The notes below the pieces were generated by a model. The model saw only the letters and a list, made by a program, of their open reading frames with translations, was not told where the DNA came from and made no database searches. Both the position numbers and the translations under genes were made by a program. Of a stretch of 64,000 nt of DNA, positions 33,860 through 42,775 are shown in pieces; positions within the stretch are counted from its first letter, which is position 1; each line of letters begins with the position of its first letter. Source of the stretch: Ceratothoa steindachneri (taxonomy: Eukaryota; Arthropoda; Malacostraca; Isopoda; Cymothoidae); NCBI GenBank assembly GCA_963969495.1, contig OZ018328.1:130828545-130892544 (forward strand). The letters are read 5' to 3'.

Positions 33860-34720
33860 TTAATTTTGTACTTGAATGGAAGAGTCAAAAGGATTCGGAG
33901 CATGTTATCGCAGGAGCCTCCCCCCGTTCTCCAGGGGAATGGGACCGCAATCTCGGACCCTGCGACCGTGGCGTAGTCCTTCGCAATGGCTTTCTTTGTT
34001 TTCCTTAGCCGAGATGATGCTCTGTCAGTATTCAATGCACGTCGTGATGTCACTGCAAGCCTTCTACTGGACTTTACTTCCAGAAGCAGAGAACCATTCA
34101 ACAAGTTTTACTTTAAGTGAGTTGCATTTCGTTCTTGCTTTATGCGCGCATAACCCCTTCTTGTCCTGGCGATGTCCTGTATGTCACGCTTCGGTACTTA
34201 GTTGAGCGAGGCAGGACCTTTCTGTTAAGTTTGTTCAACATGATCTGGACAGAGGGTTTCCTCTCGGACAGTTGGCTGGCTACTTTGCTCGCTGTTCGCA
34301 AACCGGAGAGAGAATCACTACATTGGTCGGTTTTCACCAAATTTCTCAAACTTCCTGCATATTCAAGCTGATAGAGAAACTGGTGAATGGTAGATTAGAT
34401 TTTTTTCCTGGACATCGGAGACCACCAGTCTTGGGCACAGTGCGGCTTCCGAAAAATCCACTCTAAGCCAGATGCTCTTCTCAACTTGGTAAATGCTGGC
34501 TGAGAGGCCTTCATTCGTAGAAAGCATTACGCGACGGTGATTTTTTATTTGAAGAAGGCCTATGATACCACATGGCAAAACAGTATCATGGAAACTCTCC
34601 ACGCGATGGGAACGAGGGCGTAGCAGCTGCCATTTTGGCCAGCTTCTACAAAAGTTCCTAAATGCACTTGGCATTTCCCCCGTTAAGAGCTTACACATTT
34701 CGCGTATGACACTCATATAC
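33860..34720 (+). pseudogene. Jockey-like LINE reverse transcriptase relic, N-terminal part
   Basis: RT-domain remnants on the plus strand spread over three frames: QEPPPVLQGNGTAISDPATVA (33907-33972), FTSRSREPFNKF then FTLSELHFVLALC (about 34075-34145), and RGRTFLLSLFNMIWTEGFLSDSWL (34208-34279). Then come TSCIFKLIEKLVNGRL (about 34348) and YDTTWQNSIMETLHAMG (about 34560). These are in the order expected for the fingers and palm of a Jockey-type RT. At least four frame changes and internal stops show it is inactive. The reading fades around 34620-34730, where unrelated sequence begins. Confidence 0.72.
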
Positions 34721-34729
34721 TAAACTATA

Positions 34730-35320
34730 GCATTCCAATACTGTCTACTCCTAATGTATCAGTATGGTTGTTCCCAACCAATCATAACCTTTGTCTGACG
34801 CAGTTTAAATTAACCAATCAGAGTCGAACTCCTCTTTGTCCTTAATCTCTCCCACACCAAAGCCACTTGTTTTAGTTAGTTAGTTAGTTAGTTAGTTAGT
34901 CGACGCCAATCCTTCTTTGATCCAGGAGGATCTCCGACCGAATAATGAAATCTACATAAAGTTCAGTACGACAATCGCTAATCTGCCCGAGGGCCCAGGT
35001 GCCGGTCTTCTTTGGGAGAGAGGTGCCAGGAAGTATTATGTTTTGACATCAAGCAACGTTCAGGGAGAACCTTCGTCGCCCTGGGGCAGAGGGACCTGTT
35101 CCACGTCAGAGGTATGTGGATATAGATATCCATCGGCAGGATTCCTTTGAACAAAGGCTATGTGTGTGAGGCGCTGTGAAAACAGGAGAGAAAAGAAAGC
35201 AAACACCAACTCAACATCAAGCAAACAATTTAATCAATACCCATCACATTCAATTGCACATATCAATATCTAGGCATACTTATTAACAATTACTTTAAGG
35301 GTAATTCTCCCAATATTCAT
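34730..35320. other. Insertion of unknown type between two RT pieces
   Basis: This ~590 bp block separates the two parts of the Jockey-like RT. It has CCAAT motifs (near 34777 and 34814), seven tandem TTAG units (34873-34900) and an AT-rich 3' part. It may be a solo LTR or a SINE-like insertion, but I could not match its ends or find a target duplication. Confidence 0.35.
34872..34900. repeat. (TTAG)n short tandem repeat
   Basis: Seven perfect tetramers, ending at GTCGACG. Confidence 0.95.
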
Positions 35321-35324
35321 TTCT

Positions 35325-35580
35325 TCATTTCTGCGAGATCGACGGTTCCGTGTTAGGATGGGAGGAGCCGTCTCTGGCCCAATGAAGCAGGAAGATGGGT
35401 TCGCGCAGGGAAGTGTGTCCTCAGTGTCACATTCTGTCCTGAGCATGAACGGTATCACCTCGGTGGTGCCGGAAGATGTTCTCGTTAATCTATACCTACA
35501 TAACCTTTTGATCTCTTTTGGTGCGGCCCAGATACCAACTCTGGAGCGTCGACAACATGCATTAAAGCACATATCTTGGT
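35325..35580 (+). pseudogene. Jockey-like RT relic, catalytic palm part
   Basis: A continuous frame reads FLRDRRFRVRMGG, then EDGFAQGSV where the RT motif is normally GVPQGS, MNGITSVVPEDVLVNLY, and then LHNLL in place of the catalytic VDDL. Both active-site Asp are lost. ISFGAAQIPTLERR follows, and the sequence ends against a long (TA)n. It continues the relic at 33860-34720 after the unknown block, or it may be a separate fragment of a related copy. Confidence 0.72.
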
Positions 35581-35623
35581 GCCTTAGTTCTGTTTCTTAT
35601 TTTTTGTTTGTTTCTATAATTTT

Positions 35624-35626
<3 letters not shown>

Positions 35627-35688
<62 letters not shown>
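35627..35688. repeat. (TA)n microsatellite
   Basis: About 62 bp of alternating TA, abutting the 28-base inverted repeat. Confidence 0.96.
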
Positions 35689-35690
<2 letters not shown>

Positions 35691-35800
35691 AGAAAGAGAA
35701 ATTGGACGCGAATGTCCCTCTAATGTCCCTTTCTCTTACCTCTAAAAAACTCCTGTTTCTTGTCTCATTGCTCATTCGCGTCCAATTTCTCTTTCTTGTA
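35687..35800. repeat. Perfect 28-base inverted repeat (hairpin)
   Basis: TACAAGAAAGAGAAATTGGA and the next eight bases (35687-35714) are mirrored without a mismatch at 35773-35800. The loop is 58 bases and contains a short direct repeat (AATGTCCCT twice). It could fold into a long hairpin in RNA or be the tips of a very short MITE. Confidence 0.9.
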
Positions 35801-35899
35801 CTATATTGTTATATAGTCTGCAATGCAAGGTTTCTGCACCTTTATTTCTGTCTTCAAAATTGTTTTGAAAGGCAAAAAATAAATATGGCGAAAGCCCTG

Positions 35900-36770
35900 T
35901 GGTGGTTGTTATAGTTCTAATTGACCATTTATTAAAGAGTTTAGCATTCTGCTAATAGCGTATGCAAAAGAAATTAGGAATTTTAATTATAAACAAATAA
36001 CAAAAGAATCCCTAGGGAAATTATGGACATATCCCATGAAAAACCTATTGATCGAATTGCTATGATTGACTGATTGCCACAGACGTATTTCTGGATTTTC
36101 CGAAATTATTCTGAACAAATATTCTGTTGTAAATCCAATAAATTAGAATTTCTCTCCTCTATACTTGAGTGGTAATATTATTTTTAAGATGAGTGAATAA
36201 TGAGGAAGCGTAAAATAATATGAACCAGTGTCAATGGCATAAACAAGATAAATAACTGGACAAATAACGGAGAAAATCAAATTGATAATAGGCTTGTTGT
36301 ATAAATACTGGTAGAAATCATAAAAAAGTACTCTACTTTCGATAATCCTATTTCTGATACAATGAAGCTAATTTTAATAACAGTTATTTATTAAAGGTTG
36401 GATTTCACTGACCCAAGAACAATTGATAGGTCAAATTAATGTTTTTTTATAAGGTTATTGGAAGATTATGAATAAACAATAACAGAGGCTGGGGGATGCC
36501 TTTTAATTTATAAATGAGAAAAAGTCTAATGTTTGTTATTTATATCAGCAATAAATTAATTATTGGATTGTCAAACTTATTTATGAAGGAGATCTTTTCC
36601 TCGCACTTGGAAACTTTAAATGTGCTGCGGTTTTATAATTTATATAATAATGCATATATACACACGAATTGGGCAAATTAGAAAGGGAGAAGTTATTTAA
36701 GAGTACGATTGATCTGTACCTAGAAAGAAAGTAAATGACGCGGGACACATTTGATATGAAAGCTGTAAGA
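35900..36770. other. No recognised feature
   Basis: AT-rich spacer with no supported open frame or repeat. Confidence 0.45.
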
Positions 36771-36779
36771 AGTATAAGT

Positions 36780-37400
36780 AAATTGTTTGGAGCATAGATG
36801 AGAAGAAGTATGAAAGATGAAAAGAAAGGAGAATTGGAATTGAAAGATTATTGAATTAGAGAAAAAGTTAAGAGTATATGATAATGCTTGAGAGAAGAAG
36901 AGTGGAAATAAGTGGGAGAATGGAGATAAAACGATGTGAAACCAATCTAAAGAGGTGGTAGTAGGTTGTGCAATAGCTGTGTTGGTGTTTCAGAACTGGA
37001 AAACGCAAGCAAAATTCTGAAAGATAAAATGACGATGAGCAGTGTGTAGTTGACAGCAAAGAGGAAGCGTTGTTGTAAATGATTAATAGTGCAGATGAAC
37101 AAATGAGGGATAAGAAGTGGAATGCATACCGAGAGAGGAAAGCGAGACAAGTGATTAAACAGAGTGAGACAGCAGCAAATAAGGTATTTAAGCCAAAGAT
37201 GAATGAGGATCTTGATGGGAACAGGAACTAAAGGGAGGGGAACCAGGAGAAGAATAGCTGTTTAACTATCAATTGCATGAATTACAAGGAAATTCTGAAC
37301 AATGAAGAAGTGTAAAATAGATTTCGAGAACAATTTGATTAGGTAGTTATATGATGTTGGAATGAAGGATGATGCAAATGTGTGAGTTAAAGAGAAGAGG
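36780..37400 (+). pseudogene. RTE-like LINE linker fragment
   Basis: Plus-strand, Lys/Glu/Arg-rich phrases (REYDYAWEKKSGNKWENGD-like near 36870, DKKWNAYRERKARQVIKQSE near 37108, PKMNEDLDGNRN near 37193, and FENN..LYDVGMKDDANV near 37330). They follow the order of the region between endonuclease and RT in the same kind of LINE as 30900-32720. Several stops are present. The endonuclease and RT domains are not seen here. Confidence 0.45.
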
Positions 37401-37990
37401 GGAGACTTTAAGATTTGTGGTCGGAAGGGTAGGCTGCACTACGGTCATGCCGGGAGTTTCCGCATTGATAAAATTCGATCGGGTGGGTCGGCAGTCAGAC
37501 GGTGAGTAGGTAGTCACACGGACAAAGTAGGGTTCGCAGTCAGTGGAAGTGGTGAGCGGTGATTTTATGGGCTGGGGCGGTGTTCAATTAGAGAAATTTG
37601 GTAGTAAAGATTGATTGTAAGGCCCAGAAGAGTTTGCGATCAAGAAAAGTTAGTAAGTGGGAGGTCTTGAGACCAGGAGGATTTACGAATATTGGAGATG
37701 GTAAAAGGCAGAAATCGGGGCCGGAAGATGCGCGTAAAGAGAAGATATTAAAGGTCAGGCAGGTATTGCGGCTGTGAGGGCACATATTAAATTATGGAGT
37801 TGATATAGTGTGGTGCAAAACCATACAGCACATCCAAAATATATTTATTTACTACATTTCCAATAAATGTATAAATTTGCTATTTGAACATATTAATCTT
37901 AATTGAACGGTAAAGGAAAGGAGATTTACCAAAGATTAAAAAATTCCCTAATGCATTGCCTCTTTCAGAATGATCTAATCACCACTGAGC
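37401..37990. other. No recognised gene
   Basis: A G-rich patch (37400-37600) is followed by AT-rich sequence. The phrase ATAGTGTGGTGCAAAAC at 37806-37822 resembles a Tc1-type terminal repeat and may mark the end of the Tc1-like relic that follows, but no partner was found. Confidence 0.35.
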
Positions 37991-38029
37991 AAAAGTATAC
38001 AACATTTAGACCTTATCACTAATTAATAC

Positions 38030-38830
38030 TTCGTAACATTACCTTTATTATGTCAATGGCCGCTTCTAAATGCCGTGGATAGTTGACAATCAGCTTCCTA
38101 CAACTTTCTACTGAGATTTGTCTCCTTGTCTCCATTTTTCAAAGCAAATTAACTCTAAATCCTGCAGGTTTCTCAGGTCTCTGCCATAGATCTTCAACTT
38201 GAGCTCCTTCCACAGATTCTCTATTGGATTTAGGTCGGGGCGCTGGCTAGGTAACTCAATAAAGTTAATTTTATTTGTTCTGTAATCAAGATTTTCTTTT
38301 ACTTAACCCTGTGCTTAGCATCATTATCCTGTTGGAATATCCAACCTCGCTTTATTTACAGAGCTCTGGCTGAGTTGTTCAAGTTTTTCTCTAATATTTG
38401 TATATACTGTGCATCGCCAAATCCATTTTTCCTTTAATTGTATGGAGTTATTCAATGCATGATGAAGTAAAGCAGTTCACACTAATTTACTCGTATAAGT
38501 TCACCACCAAACCTCACGATGAGTATGGTGTTTATTTGGAGCATAGCTCTGGTTTTTCTTTCTCCAAACACAGCTATTGATGCTCCTCCCCAAAAGTTGT
38601 TTTGGTTTCGTAAGACCAAAGAACACAGTCCCCCATATCACTAGGTTCTTTAACTGATCGTTTGCATACTTTAGCCGGTCCTAGACGTGCTTAGCCTTCA
38701 GTAGAGGAGATTTTCCTAGCCTTCCAAAGACGGATTCCTCCTTGTACTTTTTCTATGGTTACAAAAAAAGTAGCTGAAACTCAGGATGGTTCAATCCCCT
38801 AGACAAGACCAAGTTTACTGCGTTTATCAC
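38030..38830 (-). pseudogene. Tc1-like transposase relic (DD34E type)
   Basis: On the minus strand I read CVLWSYETK (about 38620; the usual catalytic D of WSDETK is changed to Y), FQQDNDAKH (about 38335), a stop, and after a frameshift SQRPDLNPIENLWKELKLKI (about 38255-38200), followed by a C-terminal helix region. FQQDND and NPIENLW are the second and third catalytic blocks of Tc1 transposases. Stops, shifts and the lost first Asp make it inactive. Confidence 0.75.
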
Positions 38831-38839
38831 GTTCTTAAA

Positions 38840-39930
38840 ATTTGATATCCAACAGTTGCTAGTGATACTAACTTTAATAGGCCAAGATCAATGTAATTAG
38901 TATTGTAGTACTCTGGAACAATGTTTTAAGAATGACTGCTTAGGTTAAAGTAACCTTGATAGTTGCCGGTTGGAAAAACTACTCAACAATGTCGAAACGT
39001 GCGTTTACATCGCGTACAAACAATTCAAGCTAATGTGATTATATTATATTTGTACTCATATCAATCCTTATTAAAACACCTGGAAATTTTTGTAGTAGCT
39101 GGGAGAAATAAATTCTCAGCTTTGCTGTTATAATGACTAAAATTTGGAAATCGATTGCTTGTTGTATTGGAACTTAGATTTTATTCAACGGTCTTCAAAC
39201 AGACTGTCACGAAGTCAGTAAAGGACTTCATTGTTTTTCTTCTATCAGATTCTATCCCCGCTTGCTACAAGAGTAATCACATCCTTTTTATCTTATGTAT
39301 TGTTTTATGAGTACTAAATTTTTCTCAGCTCAATTTAAATTTAGGAACTTCACCCTTTGTTCGTTTCCTTCTAGTTTACCAGATTTTAGATGATTCGTCT
39401 CATAGTACCGATTTACCTTAAATTCCTTATTAATCCCAACACTTCTATGGCCAACTAGGCATACTGGTTTATCTAAGTCTTGAGTTAAAAAAATACTTTA
39501 ATGTCCGCGTGGCTTGGAAACATTAGTACTCAGCATCAATCTTTCTGGGTTTTTGTTGATTTGGGGGTAAGCTGAAAATATAAAAAAATTCATATATTAT
39601 TACACCTGGACAAATTGTTATAAGGAAAAGAATGTTAAAACTTCATGGATTCTGTTCATTTCATAATACCCTATCGTTTGTAAATATAGTGATTCATTTC
39701 ATGATCAGTTGTTTAAAATATCCATCCTTAAATCTGATACATAAATTACTTAGAATATTTTCAGTAAACTATTAAAAAATTTAATCCCTAAAAATATATA
39801 ACGTTGGATTATTAACTTCATAATTAGAATATATGCCATTTCCATAGATTTATCTGATAATAATGCATCTAAATTGACAGTTTTTTGAGACTGGTTACAC
39901 AACAAAGCTCTGAATTGATCTTTTCCATTA
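38840..39930. other. No recognised feature
   Basis: AT-rich sequence between the Tc1-like relic and the Gmr1 tandem array. A short minus-strand open frame (39750-39980) runs into the LTR and has no recognisable domain. Confidence 0.4.
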
Positions 39931-39935
39931 CTGAG
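39931..39935 (+). other. Target-site duplication CTGAG (left)
   Basis: CTGAG directly before the first LTR is repeated at 54412-54416 directly after the third LTR. No such duplication surrounds the middle LTR. The pair therefore marks one integration event for the whole 14.5 kb array. Confidence 0.9.
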
Positions 39936-41316
39936 TGTGATAGAACGTGTTGAAGCTGCGTTACTTTCAACTCCTACCACATGTTATTTAAAACCACGAT
40001 GCTCACACGTGCATCTTCGCCTTGAAGCTTGGCGTCTTATCACAGTCACCGGATGTCAATGTTTAAACAAGGAGGTTATCGTCCCCCCGTTCGCCCCCAT
40101 ACGCCGACCTCGCCAGATTGAGTTAGGTTTATGGGCAGATAAGGCATTGTTCTCCGGCCCGGCTGTGCGTTCCCTCCAAGCTTCCACTCCATTGTCTCCC
40201 CCACGCCAAGGAGATGTCCTGGCTATTTATATGGAAACTTTACCACTAAGATCAGATTGGAGATCCAGATTTTCGTCGCGAAACATCACCACGACCCTCT
40301 CTCCCTTTGTGCGCCAAGGGACCTCGACCTCGAGATTCACCATCACTTGTCCAGAAGGAGGACAATATTCCTTGAGTGCCAAAGGTTCGAGCCTTTCGTG
40401 ACGCCAAGTCCCCAAGGCTTCCCCCCCTGTTGTTCAAGGGAGAACAGCATTAGAACAGCCATTGTTCGTTTTGAGCCCTTCGCCAAGAAACGGTTCTCTT
40501 CCCCCCCCCCTGTTGTTCAAGGGAGAACAGCATTAGAACAGCCATTGTTCGTTTTGAGCCCTTCGCCAAGAAACGGTTCTCTTCCCCCCCTGTTGTTCAA
40601 GGGAGAACAGCATTAGAACAGCCATTGTTCGTTTGAGCCCTTCGCCAAGAAACAATTCTCATCCCCCCCTGTTGTTCAAAGGAGAACAACATTAGAACAG
40701 CCATTGTTCTTGAGCCCGTAGACAAGAGACGGTTCTCATCCCCCCTTTGTTCAGAAGAGAACAAAGTAGAACAGCCATTGTTCTTCAAGCCGTTCGTCGA
40801 GTAACGGTTCTCCTTTCCAAGACGCCTCGTCAGGATCCTTTTATCCCCCCCCTTCGGCTGGAGCTCGCCAGCGGACCGAAACTCCTTTGCGCCACCTTCC
40901 ACTGCACCACTAGTGCCAAAGTTACGTAAGCCAAACTTCACCTTTGAGTATTGATCCCTTTTGTCAATTCTATCCTGTGCTTTAAATTGTTATCGAACCA
41001 TCCCATCTCTTTAACTCTATATTTGTTTTACCTTTTTTAATCCCTTAAATCCTTGGATTAGCCCGAGTCTCCACGACCCTTTCCATTCTGTTTATGTCAA
41101 TATTTTCCGTCTTGTGTTTGTTGATAGTTATTATTAATAAAACTCTATTTTATTAATGATAGCAATATTATTATCCTTGAGCTCAGTTCCACTTCTTAAG
41201 CATTTCGAAGATACATAATATCGGCCGCCAGACAGTAACGCACTCTAAAGATAATTAAGGAAGTTCCCTCAACGAATAGTGATATATGGTATATCGTCGG
41301 GAGTCATTCTACGACA
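39936..41316 (+). repeat. LTR 1 (5' LTR of copy 1)
   Basis: Runs from TGTGATAGAACG to TCTACGACA. A candidate TATA box (TATTTATA) lies at 40224-40231 and an AATAAA polyadenylation signal at 41136-41141. It lacks an ATG triplet near 40054 that LTR 2 and LTR 3 carry, and has its own changes in the minisatellite part. Confidence 0.95.
40428..40830 (+). repeat. LTR minisatellite, five ~80 bp units (LTR 1)
   Basis: Units begin at about 40428, 40511, 40591, 40670 and 40747. Each has TGTTC(n6)GAACA, then GAACA(n5)TGTTC, then a GAGCCCTTCGCCAAGAAACG-type segment and a C run. The last unit is the most divergent. Corresponding arrays lie at about 46973-47370 in LTR 2 and 53522-53910 in LTR 3. Because it lies after the TATA candidate it would be in the transcript leader (R/U5) or act as a downstream enhancer. 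Confidence 0.92.
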
Positions 41317-41343
41317 TATATATATATATATACTATTTAAATT

Positions 41344-41353
41344 TGGTATCAGG
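41344..41353 (+). other. Candidate primer-binding site, copy 1
   Basis: TGGTATCAGG begins with the TGG that complements a tRNA CCA end and closely resembles initiator-Met type sites. It lies 27 bases after the LTR end, behind a (TA)n tract and CTATTTAAATT, instead of directly at the LTR. The same layout occurs at 47892-47901 (copy 2). The older relic has TGGTGTCAAG at the equivalent place. Confidence 0.5.
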
Positions 41354-41684
41354 TGTGTAAGGTTTAACGCTATATCTTTGCAAACACTGGTCTCAGTCGA
41401 GTAAAGCATAGTGTTATTCGTTACAATAATAGAATATAGTAGTTCCCTTTTGTTTTAACGATTGCTATCCCCTTTTTTTTTAAACTTAAGAAGCTGGAGT
41501 AGCTCAAGGAACGGTTATAATAATTTGTTTGTGTTTTTTTGTGATTTTAGTCAGTGGTTATTTAGAGTAAGAAACCAAGTACGAATAGGTCAGTGGCCAT
41601 ATTTAGGTAGGCTAATTCTATAGAGGCATAATTCTTGTTGCGAGGAATTTTAGTTGGTTGACTAGTGCGCCCCCAAGTGCAAAG

Positions 41685-42717
41685 ATGACTCAGTTTGAAA
41701 TCTTTAAAGCGCAAGGAGAATCCTTGGGACTCTCCGGAAAAGAACTAATTGAGTACATTCAAGAGGAGCAAAGAAAAGAGGAAGAACAAGAAAGAGTAAT
41801 CCGACAAGAGGAACGAGAAAGAGAAGAAAGAAAAATACAAAGAGAAGAAAGAGAAAGAGAGGAACGGATAAGACAAGCTGAGCTTCAGATTGAATTAGCT
41901 CGTGTTGAAGCGGGGATACAGTCCGCCAGTTCCCGTTCCGAAGCCTCCCACCCCCAATCTCTCACTAAAGCTCCCCAATTTCAAGGATGGAGAGGATTTC
42001 GGAGCATTTTTAGCCCACTTCGAAAAGATCCTCGAAATCAATAACATGGATCTGGAGGCTGAAGGTGTAGCCAGATTACTTCCCCTGTTAAATTGCAAAT
42101 TGCGCGAAATTTTTATATCTTTACCATCTGAGTGTACAATTAACTACAGCACCTTAAAAGCTGAGTTATTGGCCGCTCATAATATGACTCCCGATTTCTA
42201 CCGCCAAGAATTTCGAGGAGGTCGTATTAAACCCGGACAGACGTTCCGTCAATTCGGATACATTCTTCAGAGGAATTTTAAATTTTGGTTAGAATCCTCA
42301 AAGGTTTATCCGGACTACGAGTCCTTAACAGACTTCGTGTTGCGAGATCAATTTTTGGCGTCTCTCCCGACGGAGATCCGCGCGTTTGTCAAGGATCGTC
42401 GGTGCCAGACCTTTAAAGAATGTACCGAAGAAGCGGATGTCTATGCCGCAAGCCATAATTTATATCCAAAGGAGAATCGAACTTCTCACCAACCCCCAAA
42501 CCAGGAAAGAAGGAAGGATTCGCGCCCCTTCCCAGGAAAGCTGACAAAGTTTCCGGGCCCCGTAAAACCCCAAAACTTCATTCCCCAAAATCAACAACGG
42601 GACTCCAAACCTCCCGTTCAGATTTCTTCTCCACCTCTCTTCCCGAAGCGACCAATAATATGCTTCACCTGTGGTGTAGAAAACCACATGAGCTGGAATT
42701 GCCCCCAAAAATTCTAG
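41685..42717 (+). pseudogene. Gmr1-type gag, copy 1 (frameshifted)
   Basis: Starts at ATG 41685 (MTQFEIFKAQGESLGLSGKE). A Glu/Arg-rich coiled coil covers about residues 25-75. A +1 shift at a C5 run (41951-41955) is needed to enter the capsid frame: FGAFLAHFEKILEINN, LLPLLNCKLREIF, then RDQFLASLPTEIRAFVKD and FKECTEEADVYA, which resemble the SCAN fold. A CCHC zinc knuckle (CFTCGVENHMSWNC) lies at about 42661-42702. The frame ends at TAG 42715-42717. The pol frame lies +1 from it, joined at an A5 run (42707-42711). Both shifts are identical in copy 2, so they predate the duplication or are part of expression. Confidence 0.85.
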
Positions 42718-42775
42718 GCTTAAAAGCGGACCAGCCCACCAAGTTCACCAGATTAATGCAACCCCGGCTCCCCCG

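Noticed and set aside
40227..40616. Open frames within the Gmr1 LTR (both strands), repeated in all LTRs
   Set aside because: They lie in the promoter and minisatellite part of the LTR, are open on both strands over the same bases and carry no domain.
40428..40830. CRISPR-like array reading of the LTR minisatellite
   Set aside because: Units are contiguous direct repeats without unique spacers, in a eukaryotic LTR.
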